Source: Takakia lepidozioides (taxonomy: Eukaryota; Streptophyta; Takakiopsida; Takakiales; Takakiaceae). Taken from it: DNA of 60,000 bases. Location of the stretch: contig CM060731.1 of assembly GCA_030704615.1 (NCBI GenBank), positions 92,300,756 to 92,360,755 of the forward strand. The letters run 5' to 3'. Each line of letters starts with the position of its first letter. Position 1 is the first letter of the stretch. Both the position numbers and the translations under genes were made by a program. Shown in pieces: positions 37,101 through 46,516 of this stretch. The notes beneath the pieces were generated by a model. It had not been told where the DNA came from. It did not search any database and saw only the letters and a program-made list of their open reading frames with translations.

Positions 37101-40100
37101 TTCTTATTCTTGGGTTCTGGTTTTGTTCCTCTCTCATGTTTTCTTCCATTTTGTCTCATAAGCTCTATGAGCTTTCCGCGGACGTTATAAAGCACCATTT
37201 CATTTCATTTCATTTCTCTCTCCCCCCCTTCTGCATTAGAAAGTTTCTTTCTTTGTACACTTCCATGGCTACTTAATCTGCTCTTCTTTTTCGAAGATCC
37301 CTTGGACATTATTAAGTTCGGTTTCTTACTTTCCTTTTCCCATTGACTACTGTGAATGGAATGATGGTTTTCCCCTATATCTTCTCTTCACTGGACAAAT
37401 TTTCTTTTTTTTCCCTCTTCAGTTTTGATGATCAGAAATGCTTGGCAGATGACCTTCACAAGGAGGTGCAGGGGTTTAGGGCTGGTTTCTTGTCGTTGGC
37501 TCTGTGAGCTTTTCATTCACATTATGAGGTTCATTCTATGTCCCTCTCTCTGAATCCCAAGTGTCCCTCCCATTTTGTCTAGTAAGGAAGCTGACACACT
37601 TATAAAATACTGTGTATTCATCACCTTGACGGAGAAGTATGCCCACACATTTGGTTTGCTCCTGAAGCTCAGCTCCTGCAACAGTTTCAGAACTCAAGAT
37701 GAGGACCTTGACAGAGACCACAGAAAATATGAGTAGTGCAATCAACCTGCGCTAATAACCATGTCCTCTGATTCCAAATATCAACCGCAAATCCACTCCA
37801 TATTCTTGCAGATCCTACAATTCATCAGAGGTAGTGAAACCAGACTAAAACCATATCCACATCTTACATAGAAGAGAGAGCAAGCAAGAGAGAGTTGCAG
37901 AGCAGGTTTCAAGCCCAGGTGCAGACCTGGACGCGACCACTAGTTGGTTTGAATCCATCATCGGGGTCTTCACTGGTCACACGGACAGCCACCACATGAC
38001 CCTTGGGCTTCACAGACTCGGCTGTTGTAAGATCGAACAGGGTTGCTTCTTTGGCAGCTGTCTGCCACGAGTTATGGCCCCCTCCTGCCTCCTGACCAAA
38101 GAAGCGCCGGATTTCTGCAAATTTACCACCCAACCTCAATATAAATAGCATGGGAGCAAACTCACTGAAGGAAAGAAAATGGATCTAGTTAATTGAGTGA
38201 GAGCAAGACTCCAGCACCCCTACAAGCAAGGCAGATAACTATCAAATTGTGGATTAAACCAAAATTAATGTACTCCCATGCCCTGCACCCACCCCTTCTG
38301 CATCTCGTTTGTGGCGAACGAAAAGGAACCAATATCTTAGAGGTCACAGGAGGCCCATCTCAAGAATTACACAAGGTTCATGTGATCTTTATTCTGTCAC
38401 AATGCAATCATGAACCTAGTGACTGTTCAGTCAAAAATCCACAACCAGACCCTAACCCCTACAATCATTGCAGAAGCTTCAACCTAATGACAAGCATGAA
38501 GTACAAAGACCATGCACCCTGAAGGGGATTCTGCTGAGAGAAGAACAGGAAGGTTTCCAAGACACCTATGGTAGGCCCAGACGACCCATGGGTCACAGAG
38601 GAGACAGACAAAAACAGCATCATTTACCAGGCATGCGCCAGAGGGGGATGCCCATGCCAACCCCTAGCTGTGCTGAGGGCAAGTTGACTTCCGCTATCCA
38701 TTCAGTTACTGGGTGCTCCACCTGTACTCACATAATCGACACGTTTGGATGTCACTCAACAAGGTTTCTACAGTATCTTGCTCTATTTTGACCTGCAATT
38801 TCACAGGCTGTTTGTTGATTGCATTTCACCTACTTGTCAAGGACTCACTGATGCAGACATCTCACAAATCACATTACCTGAAGACGTGGATTCAGTTCTA
38901 GAAAATAAAACTCGCCAGTGTCCATGCTGTACAGATACTCCACAGTTGCAGCCCCAACATAATTCACCGACTTGGCAAGCCGGCAAGCACCTTCCTCTAG
39001 TAGTCTCACTGTTTTGGGAGGCGCAATTGTGATGGGGCCTTCCTCAATTATCTGCCAAGCTTCAGGTTAGAAGGCAGAGTTCGAAGTTAAACAGCCCCCA
39101 TAAGATGGACAAACTAGACGTAACTTGCTCACCAAACACCCCGCCACTAGTTTCAATAGAGTCCTGCATCAAATCAGGGGCATACAGGCAAGACAATATA
39201 GAATGTACAAACTAGACTTTGCTTGCTCTCATCCTGGCAACCTGTTTCAATGGAACAGAAAGGGAGCTGCTGGTAGCTTGCTCAGTGAGACAAGAGACAC
39301 AAAGAAGCAGAGACAGACAGATGATAGAAGCCCGATAAAGAGAGCATGTAAACGCTGGTTTTCTTTTGCAAGAGAAGAAGAAATAAGAGACTTCATAAAG
39401 AGACAGATACAGAGAGAGAGAGAGAGAGTGAGAGAGACAGGGCTAGTCTGGTAAAGAAAGGATCTGTCTATTCTGGACTAGATCAAAAATTTATAGACAA
39501 CAACAGTCTTCAAGGAAGGCACCATCACATTTCCTCTTGATCCAGACTCAACATTTACTCCATATCCATCGAGGTGATCGGGGTGGGTGGTCGTGTGCCT
39601 GTATATGATCAAACATGACGTTTACCTCTGCCAGAGGTAGGCTGAATGCTTCATGGTTTTTCATGAATTACTATCCTGCACCATGATAGAGAGTTGGAGA
39701 TAGCTCTATGTAATGCAGATTGCTGCTATGTCAACCAGAATTGTATTTTTGTTCAAACATCACCTCTATCATGTCTGTGCAACTTACCACATATACAGTT
39801 TGCAGGAAGTAGGACAGCTCAGATTCTGGATATGAGCTCATGATAAGATAATGTACCTCATAGTGATATGTAGTGACTACGCACTATATCACTAACCTAA
39901 CAGAATGGAGGGGCAACCCACTGTTACGGTTTTCCTTTCATGACGTTTTCTCATAAGTAGTAGCACCATAACACTGGTAGCTCACTGCTAGTAAACAGCC
40001 TTGTCATATGATGAAGTGGGTACCACTTGGGTACAAACGTGCAAGGATCTAGGAGTAGATCAACCTGGGTGGCTGCCTCATCAAGGGCTGCCTTTTTCAA

Positions 40101-41147
40101 CGCGGCTGAAGCCAACATCACTGGTACCTCAGGAAGCCAGCACCTGGAAGATACCTTAAAGTCTCTTCTTGTGAGAAAATGTGAGAGTAGTCTTTGTTCG
40201 ACTATTCCTCCCTTGTTCATATAGGTCACTTGCCAGCATTGAACATTAAAGGTAAACCAAGCCTGTTTGGAAAGCAGCCGCTGTATGCCCTAGCCGTTTT
40301 CACATAACATGTATACAAGCAGATATAGGAAGACAAAAAGCCCTAATTCCACCGTGAAAGGATAATCATAGTAGCAAAAAATAGATTATCAAATTTATCC
40401 TTTATACAAGAAAGATTGCATTCAAAAGTATGAGAGAGAGAGAATGTACTCATAAGACGTTGTTTGCCGTAGCCTTGTGGCCATTGACCCCGCGCCCAGT
40501 TTGAGCGGAACACAAAGGGACAGAACCTACCTTTGTCAGGGGCTGACGTCGGTAGTAAGACTTACCTTGGAATAAGCAATTGATCCGGGTTTTCCTGATA
40601 TCCTCTAGAAATCCCTTTACACAAGCATCAACCTGCTGTGTGTGGTTTGCCCAATAACTAGGCCCCAAAAGGGCCTGGGCTTTTTGCTCAGCCTCGAGAC
40701 TTTCAAAGTTGGTAAACAGAGATACAGGCACAATTCCCTTGATAGATTTGAAGAGAGTGTCTCTCTGGTGCCCGGACAATGAATCAGAAAATGGATATTG
40801 TCTTCAGGTTGCCCACACAACAGGCAATTGCACTCTCCCTTTCCTCTCTGCTTCTGTTCGCTGTTCAATGGTAGGCTTCCCGCCCTGAGTTTAAATTTCA
40901 GTCTAGTGCCCAGAGTGGGTAGACCCTTGAGGTCTTCCATGATGAGAGAGAGAGAGAATGAACTCATAAGACGTTGTTTGTCATAGCCATTGACCACGCG
41001 CCCAGTTTGAGCGGAACACAAAGGGACAGAAACTATCTTTGCCAGGGGCTGACGCCGGTAGTATGACTTACCTTGGAGAGAGAGAGAGAGTAAATGTACT
41101 CATAAGACGTTGTTTGCCGTAGCCTTGTGGCCATTGACCCCGCGCCC

Positions 41148-41178
<31 letters not shown>

Positions 41179-43937
41179 ACCTCCACAGAAGGCCTGAACG
41201 GCCTATGAACCAAAATAAACTTCCAAAGAGAGAATTACAGAGTCAACAAATCTCCTGGATCTGAAAAGGGCCTTCAAAGAGTACTAACGACCAAGCCACA
41301 GAATCATAGAACAGAAGTAGACTGTGTCAAGCACAGTTCATTTCATTTTAGACACCAGCCTTAGTGACAAAGTGACAGCAATAGCAGACTATACCTTTTG
41401 GTGGCGTCTTTGCACGCTACAATCGCGGCTGTGTAACGCCACCACATTACTGTACTGATCACACAGTAATTGCACCTCTAGATGGCGACTCTGTTCAGGA
41501 CACACAGCAGCATGGAAGATAAGAATAGATTAATAGTACCATGCTCGACCACCTAAGGACCAATTATTAGGAGAGAACATTACTGCCAAAACTAGTTGCC
41601 ACTAAGTAGTGCTTCTATCAGAGCTTATCAAAGGCTCAAAAGCAAATTTAGCACGCATATGCCAACCTACGAATACCTCATAAAATTCCTGACCCTCCTA
41701 ATGCTTACCTGAGAAGCAACTTTCATGATGAAAATGGGGGACCCCGGCACCTCACCCTGCACTTGCTTGAACAATGTTCTCACCTCATCGTCATTATGCA
41801 CCTGCAACCAGACCAACACCAGCTATGAGCCCACAGCAGCACACATCAACGAGACATCAAGGATGAAACAGGAAGGTGGGAGGATTTGGATAAGCAGAAG
41901 CAAGGTCAGTAAGTTGGTGTTATGAGGTCCCAAAACTGCACATGCCTCCAGTCTAAACAAACTTGGAGTTGATGTTTGTGTGATGGATAGAAGGACAAAC
42001 CTTATGGACCTATAACCTGTGTTACTACAGAAACATTGAGATAACTTCACTGCCTAGTGGCAATCGAGATTACCCAATTTCTCCAGAAATTGTCGGGGCC
42101 GTCCAAAAGGTGTCTAGACAGATGGGTGGAGATATCTCCAGTGCCAACACAACATACACCAGCTTATCTTGACATGGCTCTCTTTATATTTCCAGTCCTA
42201 CCGTCTTTTATGCCTCCTCCATGCATGGGAAAGTGGAGTAGTGTACCTTACGAATGCCTTTCCCACCTCCACCCCATGATGCTTTGATCATGGCTGGATA
42301 GCCAACTGCTTGACAAGAGGTCACAGCCTCCTCAGTGGTGAGCACACATGCCTGCCGGTAGAGCTCATCGGGTATGGAGTGTTGGCAGCTCTCAAAAGGT
42401 ACATTCACCTGCAGCAAATGTATCATCGCTCAAATAAAAAAAAATAACCTCCTTCTCATGAGTGTTCAATGTTTTGAACAGACACTCGCATCAAAACTCA
42501 GCATGGCTTACTGGACCATTCCTTTCCTGAGAGGAGTACTTTGGGTCCAGTTGAGATAGACTAGGCCTGCAACAACTGCAATAAGGTCTCCCCCAAGAGA
42601 GAGTGCTACCGAGGGACCTCTGCCACTGGAAGAGCTGACAGGCAGCTATGGTGCTAAGGACATAGTTAAGGACACCCAACATAGCTGGATGAAAAAGATC
42701 CAAGGGTGTATGGACATCATAAGGGTACTACTGGTACAATCACTGCCACTGTTGCACCTACCTATCACAGATGTAGCACATACAGGCGTGGTTGCATGGA
42801 GAAAAAAAGAATAGAATGAAAGAATTAGAGACATACATGAGAGCCGCTCCAAGGTAGAGTAGGAACACCAGCTGCCTGCGCAATGAGAGATGACCCGATT
42901 TTATCTCCTAACGCAGCCATGGGCCCTGATGGAGGTCCCAAAAACACTATCCCACGAGCCATAAGTGCATCTGGAAGCTCAGGATTCTCTGAAGCATGCC
43001 CCCAACCAGGCCAAACTGCCGCCACTCCAGTTCTTTCAGCAATCTGGACACATGCCAGTCCAACAAAATTGCTAGGCTACACAACTGATGATGCTCAAAC
43101 CATCAAAGACAGTTATATTGGCCTAGGATGCCCCCCATTTGTTTTGGTTGTTCAATTTTTGGCTTTAGACTTCCATAAGCACATCTTGACAAAGTTATAC
43201 TCATTTGTTCAAAAGCTCTTGAGATGCCCAAAAGAAACCAGGAGCTACCATTCACTGCCCAAACAGTCAACGTCATTCAATATCTAAAAATCCAAACAGT
43301 ACCAGAACAGGAACAAACTTTGCACCATGGCAGTCCGTGTACATTCAGGAGGTCTTACTCAGCACTTCTAATCTTGTTTGCTGCATACCAGACCTGATAT
43401 GAATTTGTCTGTATCTTGCAAATGCTCAACTCTAATCAATTCTTCCTTCTCACATTTGCTGCTGGATTTTACTATCTCGACATCTCTGACAACTGAGCAC
43501 TCTTTTTCCAATATTTCTGTAGAAATTCAACTTCTTGACAAGTATTCCTTTCGAGGAGGGTGCAGCTAGGTGCAGTAGAAGTCACAGACCTCAACAATCA
43601 GCTGGACGTTGGCATAATTATTATTATTTGTGCCTCCAGGGACTTCGACAAATTGGTCAGCCATACGAATGTGCTCTCCATTAATCCTCATGTCTTCAGG
43701 GGTGGCCATAGCCACAAGCAACACAGCCCTTTCCGCCCCGAAGCTCTCATAAGCCCAATTTCTGATGCTGCGGATAAATTTAACAGCTGCCATTCCATTG
43801 TTAGCAATCAAAATACTGTGAATTGGCTGGGTACCCCCCAGCCCAAAACAGTATTCCTCCACTTGAGAAACATTAGCCGCATTCTTCAACACCGATTTTC
43901 CGTTTGAAACAGCACTACCACCACCATTTCTGGCCAT
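16803..43937 (-). CDS. ACC1: Homomeric (cytosolic-type) acetyl-CoA carboxylase, 32 coding exons
   Basis: Biotin-dependent carboxylation of acetyl-CoA to malonyl-CoA. Exons, 5' to 3': 43937-43590, 43043-42837, 42408-42247, 41801-41709, 41490-41395, 39051-38878, 38721-38628, 38114-37927, 37675-37625, 33138-33099, 32940-32816, 32608-32492, 32246-32172, 31801-31745, 31208-31104, 30413-30327, 30167-29976, 29776-29588, 29020-28910, 27075-26983, 26848-26672, 26397-26320, 26164-26042, 25260-24985, 24623-24232, 21966-21729, 21553-21219, 20591-20378, 20082-19900, 19608-17797, 17644-17285, 16910-16803. All introns are GT-AG and the sum is 6900 nt, or 2299 residues, close to the usual plant length. An in-frame TGA three codons before the ATG fixes the start. 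There is no plastid transit peptide ahead of the biotin carboxylase domain, so the product should be cytosolic. No stop or frameshift is seen, so it is probably functional. The intron 10 LINE is antisense to it. Confidence 0.97.
19900..29020 (-). CDS. ACC1: ACCase exons 19-29: central (ACC_central) region
   Basis: Residues 801-1540, the non-catalytic scaffold that joins the carrier to the carboxyltransferase. Conserved stretches include [18 protein letters not shown] (exon 19), [20 protein letters not shown] (21), [20 protein letters not shown] (23), [20 protein letters not shown] (24), [20 protein letters not shown] (25), [20 protein letters not shown] (26), [19 protein letters not shown] (27) and [17 protein letters not shown] (29). 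The exon 25/26 and 27/28 junctions split codons and rejoin correctly. Introns 19, 25 and others hold LINE 3' fragments. Confidence 0.93.
22309..22390 (-). mobile_element. LINE-G 3' terminus, short copy (intron 26 of ACCase)
   Basis: Here 'LINE-G' is my label for a LINE whose 3' end, read on the minus strand, is CTACGGCAAACAACGTCTTATGAG..ACATTC followed by (TC)n. Only about 70 bp remain, next to a (GA)n run at 22380-22400 on the plus strand. Confidence 0.75.
23040..23600 (-). mobile_element. LINE-G 3' copy with inverted 5' segment (twin-priming structure)
   Basis: 23060-23390 is the LINE 3' end in minus orientation, starting at the part that encodes [12 protein letters not shown]. Directly to its right, 23445-23590 encodes the preceding part of the same protein on the plus strand ([40 protein letters not shown]). 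The two pieces cover adjacent, hardly overlapping parts of the element. The 3' tail is flanked by (CA)n instead of (GA)n. Confidence 0.75.
23660..23845 (+). repeat. Dispersed repeat, copy 2
   Basis: Same repeat family and orientation as 2385-2570, diverged by substitutions and small indels. It lies in ACCase intron 26 beside the twin-primed LINE copy. Confidence 0.75.
24100..24215 (-). mobile_element. LINE-G 3' terminus between GA tracts
   Basis: About 80 bp of the LINE 3' end, bounded by GAGAGAGAGAG at 24108-24119 and by a second GA tract at 24187-24205. It ends about 20 bp from the ACCase exon 25 donor. Confidence 0.75.
25355..25535 (-). mobile_element. LINE-G internal fragment lacking the 3' end
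   Basis: It matches the segment of the other copies that reads GGGGCTCACTCCGGTAGTG..GACTTACCTTG through CTAGAAAGTCCTTTACACAA on the plus strand. The terminal ACGTCTTATGAG part is missing. Located in ACCase intron 23. Confidence 0.7.
27815..28510 (-). mobile_element. Three LINE-G 3' copies in tandem, separated by GA tracts
   Basis: Copies lie at about 27825-28075, 28112-28405 and 28432-28500, all in minus orientation. Each is 5'-truncated at a different point and each is joined directly to the (GA)n tail of the next. A 35-bp pure GA tract spans about 28077-28111. Located in ACCase intron 19. Confidence 0.85.
29021..29587. other. ACCase intron 18 with an unassigned ORF
   Basis: A 93-codon plus-strand ORF (29239-29520) is open, but it matches no family I know and lies antisense in an intron. 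I regard it as chance or as unrecognised TE debris. Confidence 0.4.
29588..32608 (-). CDS. ACC1: ACCase exons 12-18: BT linker and biotin carrier domain
   Basis: Residues 527-800. Exon 13 (75 nt) encodes [15 protein letters not shown] and exon 14 (57 nt) encodes [19 protein letters not shown]. These microexons are easily missed by gene finders. Exon 16 reads [20 protein letters not shown]. Exon 17 holds the biotinylation motif [17 protein letters not shown]. The biotinyl lysine is residue 713, with its AAG codon at 30050-30048. The Cys-Met-Pro after MKM is normal for plant enzymes. Exon 18 continues [19 protein letters not shown]. Confidence 0.95.
32816..43937 (-). CDS. ACC1: ACCase exons 1-11: biotin carboxylase domain
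   Basis: Residues 1-526. Exon 1 starts [14 protein letters not shown] and enters the domain at [20 protein letters not shown]. Exon 2 has [18 protein letters not shown]. Exon 3 carries the ATP-grasp glycine loop ([12 protein letters not shown], about residues 228-239). Exon 5 has [14 protein letters not shown]. Exon 6 ends [11 protein letters not shown] and exon 7 continues [18 protein letters not shown], forming the metal and bicarbonate site. Exon 8 includes [19 protein letters not shown]. Exons 9 (51 nt) and 10 (40 nt) are very short and flank the 4.5-kb intron with the LINE; exon 10 reads [13 protein letters not shown]. All expected active-site motifs are present. Confidence 0.95.
33259..33345 (+). 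mobile_element. Separate LINE 3' end directly upstream of the large LINE
   Basis: It matches the 3' terminus of the large LINE (37145-37200): both have a short stem (AAGCTC, 3-base loop, GAGCTT) followed by TTCCG.GGACATTGTA-like sequence. It is thus a second insertion ending where the large copy begins, in ACCase intron 10. Confidence 0.65.
33361..33806 (+). pseudogene. LINE ORF1 (L1 ORF1p-like RRM and CTD), 5'-truncated, frameshifted
   Basis: The first part reads [17 protein letters not shown] and [20 protein letters not shown], the start of the L1 ORF1p RRM. Near 33575 the frame changes and continues [40 protein letters not shown] and [15 protein letters not shown] to TAG at 33804. This matches the ORF1p C-terminal domain, with the YLNDDLTP motif and the basic R.G..IV end. 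ORF1p coats LINE RNA. The N-terminal coiled coil is missing. Confidence 0.8.
33810..37100 (+). pseudogene. LINE ORF2: APE endonuclease, reverse transcriptase, zinc knuckle; broken
   Basis: The endonuclease (about 33850-34620) shows [33 protein letters not shown] and SDHSCR in order. Frame then shifts near 34790 ([15 protein letters not shown]) and at least twice more before 35180. The RT shows [64 protein letters not shown], the catalytic YADDVALLA (35884) and [10 protein letters not shown]. In-frame nonsense codons lie at 35559 (TGA) and 36294 (TAG). The C-terminus has the Cys-rich knuckle [10 protein letters not shown]...[10 protein letters not shown]. No ATG opens the frame, which starts next to the ORF1 stop. 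Dead copy. Confidence 0.92.
37290..37545 (+). mobile_element. Further LINE 3'-end fragments downstream of the large LINE
   Basis: 37425-37508 encodes [19 protein letters not shown] to a TGA, the same C-terminal end as the large LINE ([15 protein letters not shown]). A terminus-like CACATTATGAGG follows. Another degenerate terminus (CCCTTGGACATTATTAAG) lies near 37307. With 33259-33345 and the full copy, at least three and probably four LINE 3' ends in one orientation share intron 10. Confidence 0.65.
39410..39436. repeat. (GA)n microsatellite in ACCase intron 5
   Basis: A purine-rich GA run with no LINE terminus attached. Confidence 0.85.
40436..41180 (-). mobile_element. Three nested or tandem LINE-G 3' copies with GA tracts
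   Basis: The longest copy (40440-40945) reads on the minus strand [20 protein letters not shown], a Cys-rich knuckle [20 protein letters not shown] and [20 protein letters not shown], then the ACGTCTTATGAG terminus. Shorter copies follow at about 40953-41075 and 41090-41150, again each bordered by GA runs. This is the best sequence for the C-terminus of this LINE family. Located in ACCase intron 5. Confidence 0.85.
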
Positions 43938-44340
43938 GTGGCCTCACAGAAATTCACTGACTCCTGTTCAGGACAGAGGGATTCAGATGCCAGGGAAACT
44001 TCTTGCTGGGTCTTAATTGCACTCTGAACAGTTTTATTCCTGTGACTTCAATCACAGTTGATCCTCAACCAACAGTGAACCTGAAAAGATGCCAACTCCA
44101 GCTTCACCTGTACATTCAAAAACATTTTTTAGGTGTCAGAAGGAGTAAATGAATCAATTCCTGTGTCTACCCAAGTCAACACTCTACCCACAAATTCAGG
44201 TCCTCCCTATGTTCATCACCAGACGTTTAGGAGAGAACAAGTACAAAGCTCTTATTTAAATGAGCTTGCATTCAGCAAGTCCCATTAGGCAAATCCATGA
44301 GACTTACAGTTTGTCGGAAGCCGGAGGGAGAGAGAGTGTT
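43938..44340 (-). promoter_or_regulatory. ACCase 5' leader region
   Basis: Sequence just upstream of the ATG. A possible 3' splice site (CCTGAACAG/GAG, about 43965) would fit a 5' UTR intron, which plant ACCase genes often have. No transcription start or TATA box can be assigned. Confidence 0.35.
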
Positions 44341-44344
44341 GACA

Positions 44345-44800
44345 GAGGGAGAGAATGTACTCATAAGACGTTGTTTGCCGTAGCCTTGTGGCCCTTGACC
44401 CCGCGCCCAGTTTGAGCGGAACACAAAGGGACAGAAACTAACTTTGTCAGAGGCTGACGCCGGTAGTATGACTCACCTTGAAACATGCAATTGATCCGAG
44501 TTTTCCAGATATCCTCTAGAAATCCCTTCACACAAACATCAATCTGCTGTGTGTGATTTACCCAATAACTAGACCCCAAAAGCGCCTGGGCTTTTGGCTC
44601 AGCCACGAGAGTCTCTCTGGTGAGAGTACCCAGGACAATGAATCAGAAAGTGGATATTGTCTACAGGTTGCCCACACAACGGGCACTTACAATCCCCCTT
44701 CCGGCTACCTGCCCTGAGTTCGAATTTCAGTCTAGTGCCGGGACTGGGTAAACCCTTGAGGTCAGAGGGGAGAGAGAGAGAGAGAGAGACTGCATCCTGC
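44345..44800 (-). mobile_element. LINE-G 3' copy flanked by GA tracts on both sides
   Basis: Minus-strand translation gives [40 protein letters not shown] and [20 protein letters not shown] before the usual terminus at 44350-44400. GA-rich sequence flanks both the 3' tail (44325-44355) and the truncated 5' end (44767-44790). An internal deletion removes residues between RAGSR and the zinc knuckle. Confidence 0.85.
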
Positions 44801-44899
44801 GAAAGAGGTAAAACTTCAAAACCAACAAAGCTACAGGGGAACGTATACAAATTCACAACAAAGACTCCTAAATAGAGCAAACCCAGAGTTACTGCGAAT

Positions 44900-46500
44900 A
44901 TGAGGCCCAGAGTGAACTCGTCTGCTTATGTTGTTCTTTCCACCTACCCAAGGCTCACTTATTGAGCTCCATTGTGAGATCAATGCATCCGATACCCGCT
45001 TTGTTCTCTCTCGCTCTCACTTTCTAATTTTTTGGGGTCTCATAGGTCCTTCAGACCTCCTACCTATCACTGTCTTCATATCTATCTTCTTCTCTGTCTA
45101 TACCCTTCCCCTCCCCAATCCCTTCTCTCTCTTAACCGTCACATCTGGCGCAAAAGGAGTTCCGGAGTCCGATACAATATCATGGACTAAAGTTTGAGTT
45201 AGATTGGGGGCGATCGGCAAGATTGGCGTTATAGTATCATGCGTAGCTCTGTGTCATTCAACCAGCCCAATATGAGGGTAGATAGAGACGCTTGGGTTGG
45301 ACATGGAACGATTTGAAAAGCACCCAAAAGTCGAATAATATAGACCACACATATAGACATAAAAGTGTGCAGATATCTGAAAACAGGGGGAGTAGGAAGA
45401 GAAAGCTTGATTACGTGTCATCCACCATGAAACGAAAAAAACCGCGAGGCGAGAGAGAGAGAGAGAGAGAGAGAAGTGGGGGAGGAGGGCGAGGGTGGGC
45501 ACAATGCCTGTTCTAAGAATGGTGCTTCTTCTGCTACCTCAGCGTAGCCATTACTCAAGCTCTTGCTGCCATTGTGGACAGACATCAATGTTCAGAGAGT
45601 TTCTCTCACACACGGACACCGCCCTAAAAACCCCATCTCTACTACTGAGCTAGAAGGCGGAGACGAGGTCAGGCTTTGTTCTTTGAGGTAGAGAGAGGGG
45701 AATGGGAAATATGTATTCTCCTTTGAGGCTACACTCACCCGCATGCTCTAGTAGAGAGAAAGGGTGGGGGGGGCGAACACGTGGGGTGACTGCCCTTGAG
45801 GATTACCTGGTTAGGTGAACCACACCTTCAACCCTCCACCATGTCCTCGCTTCCTCCTCACTCCGCCGCTGACCCCAGAAAGTGGACCTGTTCTTCCCAA
45901 GGTTTCGAGTTATGTCATACCATCACTCACCAACTGATGTTTATTTATCATTTTCTGCTCCACGAGGCCTTGCATTTTGTTTCATCCATGAGCCTGCATT
46001 CCATTAATCCGACTGCCCTGAACAGATCTGGGGTACTTAATCTGACTTCCGCGTGCAAGTCACACATAATATTCAGCTGCAGCAACTTAGGACTGCCCGA
46101 TCTCATTCCATAGCTGAATTTGCAGCTTGGGTAAAATACAGTTTGGTTGCAGCGTTAGTGGACTATCTTCCCGCGCCTGTTGGTGTCAAAATACTTAGCA
46201 AAACCATATCCTACCACGCGCACTCCAGCGCGGCGAAGCAGGTCAGAGCGGAAACCCCGAACCATCCCCGGGCAATGGCTGACCCACCTACGTAGCGCCG
46301 CCGGCTAGGTCACCGTTGACCGCCCGCCCGGCTGACCTTGACGGGTACACGGGCCTTTTCCGCTACGTACTCACAAGTCACTAGACTTGCAAATAGGTAC
46401 CTAGTTTTCAGCATAGATACTGAAAAAATGGACCATCCACTATTGCCTAACCTAAAACCGCCCATAAACAACATTGTCTGATCAATATATGAAGCAAGAC
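44900..46500. other. Region between LINE copy and long-TIR element, no gene recognised
   Basis: Contains a (GA)n tract at about 45448-45474 and a GC-rich part at 46200-46340. No recognised coding region. It could include the distal promoter and leader of the ACCase gene. Confidence 0.4.
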
Positions 46501-46516
46501 GTTTGTTTTGTTTTGA

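Larger units (their letters stand above)
33346..37217 (+). mobile_element. LINE (L1-type ORF1 plus APE/RT ORF2), antisense in ACCase intron 10
   Basis: A 3.9-kb non-LTR retrotransposon with partial ORF1, ORF2 and a 3' UTR. The 3' end is a stem (AAGCTC-TAT-GAGCTT), then GCGGACGTTATAAAG and an (ATTTC)n tail at about 37190-37217. It is 5'-truncated inside ORF1 and carries frameshifts and nonsense codons, so it cannot move by itself. It lies opposite to the ACCase gene and makes intron 10 (33139-37624) the longest of that gene. No clear target-site duplication was identified. Confidence 0.9.
39052..41394. other. ACCase intron 5 with unassigned ORF and LINE copies
   Basis: Apart from the LINE cluster at 40436-41180, the intron holds a 92-codon minus-strand ORF at 39951-40229 that matches neither ACCase nor any family I recognise. 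Nothing else was identified. Confidence 0.4.

Noticed and set aside
39951-40229. 92-codon minus-strand ORF in ACCase intron 5 as a missing ACCase exon
   Set aside because: Exons 5 and 6 join perfectly without it, and it has no similarity to the enzyme.
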